Below, piece by piece: positions 56,105-64,000 of a DNA stretch of 64,000 nucleotides (the first letter of the stretch is position 1; the number at the start of each line of letters is the position of its first letter). The position numbers and the translations under genes were made by a program. The stretch covers positions 57,816 to 121,815 of the forward strand of contig CAMDBI010000007.1 of assembly GCA_945889005.1 (NCBI GenBank), written 5' to 3'. Origin of the DNA: Bacteroides fragilis. Lineage in GTDB: Bacteria > Bacteroidota > Bacteroidia > Bacteroidales > DTGW01. The notes under the pieces are model-generated. The model worked only from the letters and a program-made list of their open reading frames with translations. It had not been told where the DNA came from and ran no database searches.

Positions 56105-57256
56105 ATGCCCAAAGCGCTAATAACGGCCTCTGTTTCCTCAATGATTGACCAATTTTGTCGTCAAAATATTGATGTTTTAGAAAAGTTAGGATATAAAGTT
56201 TATGTTGCAACAAATTTCTCTAGTGGTAGTCCAACTTCAAATGAACAAATTTTAAAATTTAAAGATTTTTTATTGTCTAAAAATATTGTATTTTACGATA
56301 TTCCATTTTATAGAAAAATATATAGTTTTGATAATGTAAAATCATTTATCTATCTTCAAAAGTTAATTAAAAAAGAAAAGTTTGATTTAATACATACTCA
56401 ATCTCCAGTTGGAGGTATAATCACTCGTTTAGCAGCTATTTCAACAAGACAAAAAGGAACAAAAGTTATATATACTGCTCATGGTTTTCATTTTTTTAAA
56501 GGTTCGTCAATATTAAATTGGTTGTTATATTTTCCGGCTGAATGGCTTTGTTCGTTTATAACCGATATTTTAGTTACAATAAATAATGAAGATTATAGTT
56601 TAGCAATTCTAAAACTAAAATCAAAAAAAGTAATTAATTTCCCATTTGGAGTAGGTGTTGATTCAAAGAATTTTAATATCGAAGTAGATAGAGATAACTA
56701 TTTAACTGATTTAAACATTCCAAAAGATTCATTAATTATTATATCAATAGGGGAATTGTCAGTAAGAAAAAATCATGAAGTGGTTATTAGAGCTCTAGCA
56801 CACATTAATAATAAAAAAATATATTATATCATTTGCGGAATAGGAGCTCTTGAAAATAATTTAAAAGCACTTTGTAAAGAACTTAATGTTTCTAATAATG
56901 TTATTTTTTCTGGATTTAGAAGTGATAGAATAAATATTCTTAAAATATCAGATATATTTGTATTTCCTTCATTACAAGAAGGTTTGCCAGTTGCTCTTAT
57001 GGAGGCTATGTCGGTAGGATTACCTGTCGTCTGTTCTAATGTTAGAGGTAATGTAGATTTAATTGAAAATGGAAATGGAGGTTATATTGTTGATAAGCAT
57101 GATAATATTGGGTTTGCAAATAGTATTAATGAGATTTTGAATAATAAGGAATTAGCTTTATCAATGTCAAATTATAATCTGAATAGAATTAAGCAATATG
57201 ACAAAAATGTAATAGAAAACCATCTTTTTGATTTATATAAAAATGTTGAATCTTAA
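56105..57256 (+). CDS. Glycosyltransferase family 4
   Basis: A 383-residue GT-B protein. HTQSPVGGIITRLAA and TAHGFHFFKGSSILNW are typical of EpsD/PglA-like transferases; IISIGELSVRKNHEVVIRAL and FPSLQEGLPVALMEAMSVGLPVV mark the donor domain. It probably adds an early sugar after the initiating one. Its 3' end overlaps the next gene by about 14 nt. Confidence 0.92.
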   Translation: MPKALITASVSSMIDQFCRQNIDVLEKLGYKVYVATNFSSGSPTSNEQILKFKDFLLSKNIVFYDIPFYRKIYSFDNVKSFIYLQKLIKKEKFDLIHTQSPVGGIITRLAAISTRQKGTKVIYTAHGFHFFKGSSILNWLLYFPAEWLCSFITDILVTINNEDYSLAILKLKSKKVINFPFGVGVDSKNFNIEVDRDNYLTDLNIPKDSLIIISIGELSVRKNHEVVIRALAHINNKKIYYIICGIGALENNLKALCKELNVSNNVIFSGFRSDRINILKISDIFVFPSLQEGLPVALMEAMSVGLPVVCSNVRGNVDLIENGNGGYIVDKHDNIGFANSINEILNNKELALSMSNYNLNRIKQYDKNVIENHLFDLYKNVES

Positions 57257-57917
57257 TAACAAAATAATATTTTCTTGGGACGTATTCAATTGGTCGCGTT
57301 CCCTTAATATTTGGAAAAAACATTCAAATATTGAAAAAGGGAATTTAAATTGTCTTGAGATTGGTGCTGGCCCTGGAGGTATTTCGTTGTGGGTGGCATC
57401 GTATGATAATAATATTCTATGCACAGAATACGACAATAATATGCAGATAGCTAGAGATTTGCATAAAGTTTTTAATGCTCAAAATATTGAATATTCAAAT
57501 TTAGATGTGTTGAATATTCCTTTTGAAAATCATTTTGATATAATCATACTAAAGTCTGTATTAGGTGGACTAGGAAATAACAACAATATTGATTTAGCAA
57601 TTCAACAAATTCACAAATCCCTTAAACCTGAAGGATATTTTCTTTTTGCCGAAAACCTTAAAGGATCAATGCTTTTAATGTGGTTGAGAAGGAGATTTTC
57701 GGGTTGTGGAACTTGGTGGAATTATATGGATTATAAACAGTTTAAACAGGGTATTTCGATATTTAATGAAGTAAATATGAAACGTATGGGTGTATTTGGT
57801 GTTTTGGGTCGAAACGAATTTCAAAAAGCTGTTATTGGCGCAAGTGATATGTATTTATTAGAACTAATTTTGCCCAAAAATACTTTCTATATAGTTGCAG
57901 GAGTTGCAAGAAAATAA
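57243..57917 (+). CDS. Class I SAM-dependent methyltransferase
   Basis: About 224 residues, starting at ATG 57243; the frame is open from TTG 57228. The SAM site is LEIGAGPGGISLWVA, followed by IIILKSVLGGLGNNN and LKPEGYFLFAENL. It probably methylates a sugar or a lipid-linked intermediate. Composition shifts back toward the genome average within or just after this gene. Confidence 0.85.
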   Translation: MLNLNNKIIFSWDVFNWSRSLNIWKKHSNIEKGNLNCLEIGAGPGGISLWVASYDNNILCTEYDNNMQIARDLHKVFNAQNIEYSNLDVLNIPFENHFDIIILKSVLGGLGNNNNIDLAIQQIHKSLKPEGYFLFAENLKGSMLLMWLRRRFSGCGTWWNYMDYKQFKQGISIFNEVNMKRMGVFGVLGRNEFQKAVIGASDMYLLELILPKNTFYIVAGVARK

Positions 57918-57961
57918 AGTGTATTTTTCAAACTATTATTGCATAAATAACTAACTAAACT

Positions 57962-59179
57962 ATGATAGTCCCCTTTTCCCCTCCCCGAATCGATGATAAA
58001 ATAATTCAGTCTGTAAACGAGACCCTCAAATCGGGGTGGATTACAACAGGATTAAAAACTAAACTTCTAGAACAAAAAATTACGCATTATACTGAATGTC
58101 AGAATACCCTTTGTGTAAATTCCGCAACTTCAGGTTTGTTTTTAATGTTAAAGTGGTTTGGAGTTACTAAAGGTGATGAGGTAATTGTGCCTGCATATAC
58201 CTATTGTGCTACTGCTAATGTGGTTATACATTGTGGAGCCAAACCTGTAATGGTTGATATTAATCCTTATGATTATAATATTTCTCTTGAAGCTATTAAA
58301 AAAGCGATAACTCCTAATACGAAAGTAATTTTACCGGTAGATATTGGTGGAGTGCCTTGTGATTATAACAGAATATTTGATTTGGTTAACCAGCCCGAGA
58401 TCAAAAAAATGTTTAAACCAAAAACGCAAAATCAAAAATTATTGCAACGGGTTTTGGTAATGTCTGATGCGGCTCATTCTCTAGGTGCTTCGTATAAAGG
58501 ACGAAAAATTGGGAGTGTAGCAGATGTGACTGTTTTTTCATTTCATGCCGTTAAAAACCTTACTACAGCCGAGGGTGGTGCTGTGTGCTTAAACTTGCCT
58601 GAACCATTTGATAACGAAGAGGTGTATAGGTATTTATGTATATTGTCGTTGCATGGTCAATCGAAGGATGCTTTTACCAAATACAAAACAAAGGGTTGGC
58701 GTTACGACTTGCTCGAAGCTGGTTATAAATACAATCTTCCCGATGTGTTGGCAGCTATTGGTTTGGTTGAAATAGACAGGTACGAAACTGAAACTCTTTT
58801 AAAACGAAGAAAATTATTTGATAATTATACGAAAGATTTCGAACAATTTAATCAAATTGCTACTCCGCAATATGTTGGAGACGATTTCGAGTCGTCGTAT
58901 CATTTGTATATGATTCAAGTTAAGGATTTTGAAGAGAAGGACAGAGATGAGGTGATGAATGAAATGTTCAATAAAGGAATAGCGATTAATGTGCACTTTA
59001 TTCCGTTACCATTGCTCTCTTTTTATAAAAAATTAAAATATAATATTCAAGATTTCCCCAATACATATAATCAATTTAAAAGTGAAATTTCTCTGCCAGT
59101 TTTTTATGATATGACCAATGAGCAACAACAGTATGTAGTTAACTCTATTAAAGAAATCATAACAAAAGTTAGAAGATGA
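57962..59179 (+). CDS. DegT/DnrJ/EryC1-family sugar aminotransferase
   Basis: A 405-residue PLP enzyme. It has FSPPRIDDKIIQSVNETLKSG, VIVPAYTYCATANVV, SDAAHSLGA and the lysine site FSFHAVKNLTTAEGG. It transfers an amino group to a 4-keto sugar, giving an amino-deoxy sugar for the repeat unit. An insertion of about 25 residues (KKMFKPKTQNQKLL) precedes the SDAAHS motif. ATGA overlap with the phosphoglycosyltransferase gene fits the pairing known from bacillosamine-type pathways. Confidence 0.93.
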   Translation: MIVPFSPPRIDDKIIQSVNETLKSGWITTGLKTKLLEQKITHYTECQNTLCVNSATSGLFLMLKWFGVTKGDEVIVPAYTYCATANVVIHCGAKPVMVDINPYDYNISLEAIKKAITPNTKVILPVDIGGVPCDYNRIFDLVNQPEIKKMFKPKTQNQKLLQRVLVMSDAAHSLGASYKGRKIGSVADVTVFSFHAVKNLTTAEGGAVCLNLPEPFDNEEVYRYLCILSLHGQSKDAFTKYKTKGWRYDLLEAGYKYNLPDVLAAIGLVEIDRYETETLLKRRKLFDNYTKDFEQFNQIATPQYVGDDFESSYHLYMIQVKDFEEKDRDEVMNEMFNKGIAINVHFIPLPLLSFYKKLKYNIQDFPNTYNQFKSEISLPVFYDMTNEQQQYVVNSIKEIITKVRR

Positions 59180-59763
59180 TTATTCGACTTCTTGATATTA
59201 TTATTTCTCTGGTATTAATCTTGATATTGCTTATACCATCAGTAGCAATATTTTTTCTTATTGCATTTGAGAGTAAAGGTGGTGGGTTATTTATTCAGGA
59301 AAGAACTGGGAAACTTGGAAAAATATTTTTAATCTTTAAGTTTCGAACTATGTTCCAAAGTAAGGGCGATAGAAGTTTATTGACTGTTGGCGAACAAAAT
59401 GGAATAACTCCTATAGGGAAATTTTTAAGAAAATATAGGTTAGATGAAATTCCTCAATTATTCAATATTTTAATAGGTGATATGAGTTTTGTCGGACCTA
59501 GACCCGAAGTGCCTAAGTATACAGCTTATTATTCAATGAAACAATTAGAGGTTTTGTCGATAAAGCCCGGTTTGACCGATTTTGCAAGTATTGTTTATAA
59601 GGATGAGGCAAGTATTTTGAAAAATGTTTCGGATGTTGAGGCTTTTTATATTAAGCAAATTATACCGAGGAAAATTAGGTTAAATAAGTTATATATCTGC
59701 AATATGGGTGTTTGTAGCTATTTTTATGTCATTTTTTTAACACTTAAAAGGATTGTTTCATGA
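59176..59763 (+). CDS. Monotopic phosphoglycosyltransferase (PglC/WcaJ C-terminal type)
   Basis: A 195-residue protein with one N-terminal re-entrant hydrophobic helix (RLLDIIISLVLILILLIPSV), then FIQERTGKLGKIFLIFKFRTM, RKYRLDEIPQLFNIL with the catalytic Asp-Glu, and VGPRPEVPKY. It starts repeat-unit synthesis by moving a sugar phosphate to undecaprenyl phosphate. ATGA overlaps link it to the aminotransferase and the WecA-like gene. Confidence 0.93.
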   Translation: MIIRLLDIIISLVLILILLIPSVAIFFLIAFESKGGGLFIQERTGKLGKIFLIFKFRTMFQSKGDRSLLTVGEQNGITPIGKFLRKYRLDEIPQLFNILIGDMSFVGPRPEVPKYTAYYSMKQLEVLSIKPGLTDFASIVYKDEASILKNVSDVEAFYIKQIIPRKIRLNKLYICNMGVCSYFYVIFLTLKRIVS

Positions 59764-60758
59764 GTGTGAATATTAGTAATTTAATGCTTGGATTATTCCT
59801 TTTTTCAATTTCCTTTTTAATTACCTATTTGGTAAGAATTTGGGCATTGAACAAAAAGGTAATTGACCAGCCCAACGAAAGAAGTTCACATACAATTCCT
59901 ACTCCAAGAGGAGGTGGAATTGCTGTGATTATATCTTGGTTTATTGGAATATCTATTCTTAGGCAATATAATCATATAGATCAAAAATTATTTTTTGCCT
60001 TTTTTGCTGCCTGGCCAATTATTATTATTGGTTTTTTAGACGATGTTTATAAAATAAAACCAATTACAAGATTTATCGTTCAAACATTTTCGGCAACCTT
60101 AGCACTCATTATTTTGGGAGGAAAGGTTTCTTTAGATCTTGGTTTTTATCAAATTCATTCTGTATGGATTGTTTCTCCTTTTGCTCTTGTTTTTATTGTT
60201 TGGTTTATCAATTTGTTTAATTTTCTAGATGGAATTGACGGCTATATTGCTATGGAAATAATCTTTTTGGGAGTTGCATCATCAATATTGTTTAATAATA
60301 GTGTTGGTTATATATTGGCAGCTGCAACTCTTGGGTTTCTCTTGTGGAACTGGCCAAAAGCAAAAATATTTATGGGCGATGTAGGAAGTACTTTTTTAGG
60401 GTTTAATATAGCTATTTTGGCTATTTATCAGCAAAATGAACAGTCTGCAACAACAATTCAGTGGATAATTTTAACCTCAGTTTTTTGGTTCGATGCTACG
60501 GTTACTTTGTTTAGACGTTGGAAAAATCATGAAAAATTAAGTCAACCCCATCGAAAACACGCTTATCAAAGAATAGTTCAGTCGGGATTTAGCCATTTTA
60601 AAACAACGATTTGGGCATTTGGTTTAAATATGATTGCATTTGTATTGGCATACTTTTCAGAGTTCTACCCTTTATATAAATTATTTTTTTTATTTATTAA
60701 TGTTATGATTTTGTATATGGTATTAAGAAAAGTTGATAAACGAAAAGCTTTTTCATAG
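59760..60758 (+). CDS. Polytopic phosphoglycosyltransferase (WecA/TagO/MraY family)
   Basis: A 332-residue protein with about 10-11 membrane helices. Motifs: IDQPNERSSHTIPTPRGGG, IIIIGFLDDVYKIKP (the catalytic Asp-Asp), NLFNFLDGIDGY and KIFMGDVGSTFLGF, then a His-rich loop PHRKHAYQR. It moves N-acetylhexosamine 1-phosphate or a related sugar to undecaprenyl phosphate. Its coexistence with a PglC-like enzyme 4 nt upstream is noteworthy. Confidence 0.93.
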   Translation: MSVNISNLMLGLFLFSISFLITYLVRIWALNKKVIDQPNERSSHTIPTPRGGGIAVIISWFIGISILRQYNHIDQKLFFAFFAAWPIIIIGFLDDVYKIKPITRFIVQTFSATLALIILGGKVSLDLGFYQIHSVWIVSPFALVFIVWFINLFNFLDGIDGYIAMEIIFLGVASSILFNNSVGYILAAATLGFLLWNWPKAKIFMGDVGSTFLGFNIAILAIYQQNEQSATTIQWIILTSVFWFDATVTLFRRWKNHEKLSQPHRKHAYQRIVQSGFSHFKTTIWAFGLNMIAFVLAYFSEFYPLYKLFFLFINVMILYMVLRKVDKRKAFS

Positions 60759-60813
60759 TTAAATTGTTTTGTAAATTTTATTTTGTAGTTATTCCTTTTA
60801 TTATAAAGTTAAT

Positions 60814-61035
60814 ATAACACTTGCCATTACAGGCTCCTCCGGCTTTGTAGGAACTAATTTTATTCGTCAGGTAAAGGATTTCCAAATCATGGAAATAGAC
60901 CTGCTTACACAAAAAGTTGATGAACTTGACTTTTCAGGAGTTGATTCGGTTTTACACCTTGCGACATTGGTTCATCAAATGAAATGTGCACTTGTGGAGC
61001 AGTGTTTTAATATCAATCAGATTTGTTTCACTTAA
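60814..61035 (+). pseudogene. Truncated 5' copy of the nucleotide-sugar epimerase
   Basis: This 74-codon stretch aligns in frame with the first 71 or so codons of the intact epimerase at 61699. The start ATG is ATA. It reads ITLAITGSSGFVGTNFIRQ, then diverges after LVHQMK and stops at TAA 61033-61035. By eye, codons 2-57 show 18 synonymous and 5 amino-acid-changing differences. After that, about half the codons change the amino acid. It is therefore an older, once-selected homologue that has been cut off, not a fresh duplication. It accounts for most of the 359-nt gap between the WecA-like gene and the DUF433 gene. Confidence 0.85.
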
Positions 61036-61068
61036 AAACAGCTAAATGTAATATACTTGATTGAAAAT

Positions 61069-61099
61069 TTTGTTTTTATAACGCTACGAACTAACTTTA
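61069..61099 (+). promoter_or_regulatory. Promoter for the DUF433/DUF5615 pair
   Basis: TTTG (61069-61072) and TAACTTTA (61092-61099, one mismatch to TAnnTTTG) are 19 nt apart. The first ATG is 18 nt beyond the -7 box. Confidence 0.6.
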
Positions 61100-61117
61100 C
61101 ATTCAAATAAAGTCAAT

Positions 61118-61348
61118 ATGAACAGAATTACATTGAAACCAGATTTATGCAATGGCAAACCAACCATAAGGGGAATGAGAATTACTGTTAAAACAATTTT
61201 GGAATATCTTGCAGCAGGTGAAACCTTCGAAAATATTTTAAATGCATATCCGGTATTGGAGAAAGAGGATATTATTGCTTGTCTCGAATTTGCCTCCCGA
61301 TTTGCCGATCTTGGATTTGAAACAATTCAACTAAAATTAGCTTCATAA
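61118..61348 (+). CDS. DUF433 protein, VapB-like antitoxin candidate
   Basis: A 76-residue protein with the DUF433 pattern NGKPTIRGMRITVKTILEYLAAG and YPVLEKEDIIACLEFA. The fold is a winged or homeodomain-like helix bundle in known members, and these genes usually precede a DUF5615 PIN-like gene. It probably binds DNA and neutralises the partner. It starts 19 nt past its own promoter and ends 3 nt before the next gene. Confidence 0.88.
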   Translation: MNRITLKPDLCNGKPTIRGMRITVKTILEYLAAGETFENILNAYPVLEKEDIIACLEFASRFADLGFETIQLKLAS

Positions 61349-61351
61349 CTT

Positions 61352-61693
61352 ATGCACAAATATCTTATTGATGTTAACTTGCCTAAATATTTTCACTATT
61401 TTAAAAGTGATGAATTTGTGCATATAGTAGACATTAATCCTGAAATGACCGATGAAGAAATATGGAATTATGCAATAGAAAAAGAATTGATAATTCTTAC
61501 CAAAGATACTGATTTTTATAACCGATTTATTTCATCAGACAATTCACCTAAGATAATATTCTTCAAAACTGGCAACATGACTTTGAATCAATTACATATT
61601 TTTTTTAAAGCATATTGGAATACTATAGAGACATTAATAAGCACCAATCGACTCATTATTGTTACAAAAGATACAATCCAAAGAATATTTTAA
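61352..61693 (+). CDS. DUF5615 PIN-like protein, toxin candidate
   Basis: A 113-residue protein with the Mut7-C/PIN-like acidic residues in LIDVNLPKYF (Asp), MTDEEIWNYA (Asp/Glu) and ILTKDTDFYNR (Asp, Asp). These suggest a metal-dependent RNase. Together with DUF433 it forms a VapBC-like pair. The ORF ends 5 nt before the intact epimerase, so readthrough from this pair may drive the epimerase. Confidence 0.85.
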   Translation: MHKYLIDVNLPKYFHYFKSDEFVHIVDINPEMTDEEIWNYAIEKELIILTKDTDFYNRFISSDNSPKIIFFKTGNMTLNQLHIFFKAYWNTIETLISTNRLIIVTKDTIQRIF

Positions 61694-61698
61694 TCTTT

Positions 61699-62577
61699 AT
61701 GACCCTCGCCATCACAGGTTCCTCCGGCTTTGTAGGAACCAATTTTATTCGCCAAGTCAAGGATTTTCAAATAAAGGAAATTGACTTACTTACCCAAAAC
61801 GTCGATGAAATTGACTTTACAGGAGTCGATTCGGTTTTACATCTTGCGGCACTGGTACATCAAATGAAAGGTGCTCCTGAGGAACAGTATTTTAAGATCA
61901 ACAGGGATTTGGCTTTAGATGTTGCCCAAAAAGCAAAATCACAAGGTGTTAAACAATTTGTATTTATGAGCACTGCCAAAGTGTTTGGCGAGTCAACTAC
62001 CGACAAACCTGCTTGGGATGAAAATTCTGAATGTAATCCGCAAGATGCTTATGGGAAAAGCAAACTTGAGGCAGAAAGATTGATCCTTGGTTTGCAGGAT
62101 GAGCACTTTAAAGTTGCAATTGTTCGTTCGCCATTGGTGTATGGTGTTGGAGTAAAAGCCAATATGTATAACCTTGTAAAACTTACGGATAAATTTCCAA
62201 TATTACCTTTGGGAGGGATTAAAAATCGACGGTCAATGGTTTATGTGGGCAACTTGGTGGCATTGCACGAACATATTATAAAAACACAAGCCAGAGGTAT
62301 ATTTATTGCCGGAGATGCACAACCTCTTTCTACTACAGAATTAACCCGAAAGATAGCTACGGCATTAGGCAAGAACAGAATGTTGCTTTCTATACCTTTT
62401 ATATTCAGAAGCATACTTAAAAAGGTTAAACCCATGATTTTTGAACGCTTGTTTGGTTCTTTGGAAATGGATAATTCTTCAACTAATATAAGACTTGGGT
62501 TTAATCCTCCTTATACGACCGATCAGGGCATTGCAGAAATGGTTGCTTGGTACAAACAAAACAAAAACAAAAACTAA
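61699..62577 (+). CDS. NAD-dependent nucleotide-sugar epimerase/reductase
   Basis: A 292-residue extended SDR with LAITGSSGFVGTNFIR (NAD site), VLHLAALVHQMKG, FMSTAKVFGE and DAYGKSKLEAE (Tyr-x-x-x-Lys). It resembles the epimerases or 4-keto-reductases that sit with WecA-like enzymes at the end of Bacteroidota polysaccharide loci. I use ATG 61699; the frame continues upstream through the DUF5615 gene without biological meaning. A broken copy of its 5' end lies at 60814. Confidence 0.9.
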   Translation: MTLAITGSSGFVGTNFIRQVKDFQIKEIDLLTQNVDEIDFTGVDSVLHLAALVHQMKGAPEEQYFKINRDLALDVAQKAKSQGVKQFVFMSTAKVFGESTTDKPAWDENSECNPQDAYGKSKLEAERLILGLQDEHFKVAIVRSPLVYGVGVKANMYNLVKLTDKFPILPLGGIKNRRSMVYVGNLVALHEHIIKTQARGIFIAGDAQPLSTTELTRKIATALGKNRMLLSIPFIFRSILKKVKPMIFERLFGSLEMDNSSTNIRLGFNPPYTTDQGIAEMVAWYKQNKNKN

Positions 62578-62627
62578 AACAATCAATCAACTTTGCATTA
62601 AGCATTATACTGTTGATAATTTCGTAA

Positions 62628-62662
62628 GCCATTTCAACACCTGATAAGACTATTGAAATGGC
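62628..62662. repeat. Perfect 10-bp inverted repeat downstream of the epimerase
   Basis: GCCATTTCAA (62628-62637) and TTGAAATGGC (62653-62662) enclose a 15-nt loop. No T-run follows, so it is not a standard terminator. It could be an operator, an RNA hairpin or a footprint of a mobile element. The rest of the 239-nt gap to the ATPase gene holds a terminator and a -7 box. Confidence 0.5.
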
Positions 62663-62759
62663 ATTGTCGAAAAATTAGCGTATTACATAAACTCAAAAAC
62701 CAAAAGATTGTCAATGCTCACAATTTTGTAAAACGATTAAGCTTTTAATATTATGATTT

Positions 62760-62788
62760 AGCAGGTTAGAATTAAACTGCTTTTTTTT
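62760..62788 (+). terminator. Terminator at the end of the polysaccharide locus
   Basis: AGCAG (62760-62764) and CTGCT (62777-62781), extended by TT/AA, form a short stem followed by eight T residues. Confidence 0.65.
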
Positions 62789-62792
62789 ATTG

Positions 62793-62800
62793 TATCTTTA
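62793..62800 (+). promoter_or_regulatory. -7-like box before the ATPase gene
   Basis: TATCTTTA matches TAnnTTTG at all but the last base and lies 16 nt before the ATG. No clear -33 element is present at standard distance. Confidence 0.35.
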
Positions 62801-62816
62801 CATTTATTTCAATCAA

Positions 62817-64000
62817 ATGGAAAAATACTTTAATATAGCCGGTCCGTGTAACGAAGCTGATCATTATATGCTCAATGCTTCAGATCGATTGCATCAGATG
62901 CTTCCTCTTATTGAACAGAAGCAATATTTCGTAATTCATGCGGCACGCCAAAGTGGTAAAACCACACTTTTGCTTGATATGGTCAATAAGCTCAATGCCT
63001 CGGGTCAATACCATGCATTGTATTGTTCGCTCGAGAGTGTGCAAGGAATTACTGATGCAGAAAAAGGAATTCCTGCGGTTATTTATGCCATTAAGCTTGC
63101 TTTTTCAAGAACATCAATACCCGGTAAAGAGCTATTTTCAAAAGATGCGAATCTAAAAGACTTTAGCAATGTATTAACCCATGAGTTTACTCAGTTTTGT
63201 AATAGTTTAGATAATCCTCTTGTCATTTTTTTCGACGAAGCCGATTGTCTTTCAGAAGGTACATTAATATCGTTTTTACGACAATTGAGAAATGGTTATA
63301 ATTCACGAACAATAAGTCCTTTCATTCATTCGCTTGCTTTAGTAGGAATGCGCAATATTCGCGATTTTAAGGCGAAAATTCGTCCCGATTCAGATACGCT
63401 GGGTAGTGCAAGTCCTTTTAATATAGTGACAAAATCTTTGACCCTTAAAAATTTCACGGAACCAGAAATCGAAAGTTTATATAATCAGCATACACTACAA
63501 ACAGGACAAAAATTCTCGAAGGAAGTTGTTGAATTTGTATATAAGCAAACCAATGGGCAACCCTGGCTGGTCAATGCAATTGCTCGAGAATGTATTGTTG
63601 AGATTTTAGAATCGGATTATACTCAAGCCATTAATGAAGAACACGTAAAACAAGCCATTCAAAACATTATTCTTCGTCGCGATACGCATATCGATAGTTT
63701 GCTTGAACGCTTGAAAGAGCCGCGAGTAAGAAAGGTGATTGAACCCATACTTTTAGGAAAATCGAACGAGATTGACATTTTGGACGATGATACCCTCTAT
63801 TGTTTAGATTTAGGGCTAATAAAAGATTCGAATCGTGTTCTCGAACCTTCCAATCTGATTTATAATGAAGTAATAATTCGGACACTCAGTTGTAATTCGC
63901 AGTTTCATTTAGAGAGTAAAATTTCACGTAATTGGATAGACAATCAATCCATTGATATGACAGGTCTCTTGCAAGGTTTTCAGCAGTTTTGGCGTGAAAA
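62817..64000 (+). CDS. AAA-type ATPase, 3' end outside window
   Basis: Open from ATG 62817 to the window edge (394 codons). It reads MEKYFNIAGPCNEADHYMLN, then a Walker A in HAARQSGKTTLLLDMV (about residues 43-58) and a Walker B in LVIFFDEADCL (about 136-146). A sensor-like LVGMRNIRDFK and TNGQPWLVNAIARE follow. This matches Bacteroidota AAA/STAND-like ATPases that often end in a PD-(D/E)xK-type domain, which would lie outside the window. It is separated from the polysaccharide locus by a terminator. Role unknown; mobile or defence-linked relatives exist. Confidence 0.88.
   Translation, partial: MEKYFNIAGPCNEADHYMLNASDRLHQMLPLIEQKQYFVIHAARQSGKTTLLLDMVNKLNASGQYHALYCSLESVQGITDAEKGIPAVIYAIKLAFSRTSIPGKELFSKDANLKDFSNVLTHEFTQFCNSLDNPLVIFFDEADCLSEGTLISFLRQLRNGYNSRTISPFIHSLALVGMRNIRDFKAKIRPDSDTLGSASPFNIVTKSLTLKNFTEPEIESLYNQHTLQTGQKFSKEVVEFVYKQTNGQPWLVNAIARECIVEILESDYTQAINEEHVKQAIQNIILRRDTHIDSLLERLKEPRVRKVIEPILLGKSNEIDILDDDTLYCLDLGLIKDSNRVLEPSNLIYNEVIIRTLSCNSQFHLESKISRNWIDNQSIDMTGLLQGFQQFWRE

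Noticed and set aside
61615..61698. Upstream extension of the intact epimerase into the DUF5615 gene
   Set aside because: The extension is out of frame with DUF5615 and only reads through it; the broken copy at 60814 begins at the position equal to ATG 61699.
62938..63156. Short plus-strand frame inside the ATPase gene
   Set aside because: It lies in another frame of a gene with clear Walker motifs and good codon structure from 62817 to the edge.

Overview
The window is a 64 kb stretch of an AT-rich chromosome from a member of the Bacteroidota, most likely a Bacteroidales-type anaerobe or facultative anaerobe. The evidence is a GldH lipoprotein, a GSCFA protein, a SusC-style TonB receptor with a carboxypeptidase-like N-terminus, the coaX / outer-membrane barrel / lptC / corC / ppiD gene order, the holB-ricT-gldH-trmB order, and several promoters that fit the Bacteroidota consensus (TTTG, about 20 nt, TAnnTTTG). 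I saw no rRNA, tRNA, CRISPR array or intact insertion sequence.

Positions 1-38,000 are mostly core genome. In order: a TPR protein cut by the window edge, secG, groES-groEL; an unrecognised membrane protein with a P-loop domain; recJ (minus); a lysS-gpsA-pgi-GSCFA block; a PilJ-type chemoreceptor fused to hemerythrin; a TonB receptor with a small secreted partner; mntP; a FlaA1/CapD-type sugar dehydratase convergent with a flippase; rnhB-rnhA; a SiaB/SiaC-like kinase-phosphoprotein pair; gmd (minus); the envelope operon coaX-barrel-lptC-small membrane protein-corC-ppiD; GtrA; a minus-strand operon holB-ricT-gldH-trmB-atl-mrp; and pgk.

Positions 37,945-62,577 are a surface-polysaccharide locus. 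It opens with a nucleotide-sugar epimerase and a Wza-like exporter with about six SLBB repeats. Next comes an island of nucleotidyltransferase toxin-antitoxin genes (AbiEii-type pair, lone MNT, MntA/HepT-like pair). Then come Wzz, Wzx, nine glycosyltransferases, two methyltransferases, a Wzy-like polymerase, a DegT aminotransferase, a PglC-like and a WecA-like phosphoglycosyltransferase, and a final epimerase. The middle (about 43.5-57.5 kb) is visibly poorer in G+C than both flanks, as expected for exchangeable polysaccharide cargo. Near the 3' end a broken 5' copy of the last epimerase is separated from the intact copy by a DUF433/DUF5615 toxin-antitoxin-like pair with its own promoter. So the locus carries small addiction or defence modules in two places.

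The window ends inside an AAA-type ATPase gene. The most interesting items are the toxin-antitoxin genes embedded in the polysaccharide locus, the duplicated epimerase fragment, a MITE-like palindrome that also looks like the terminator of the mrp operon, the unrecognised membrane P-loop protein, and the SiaB/SiaC pair without its usual phosphatase and cyclase partners next door.
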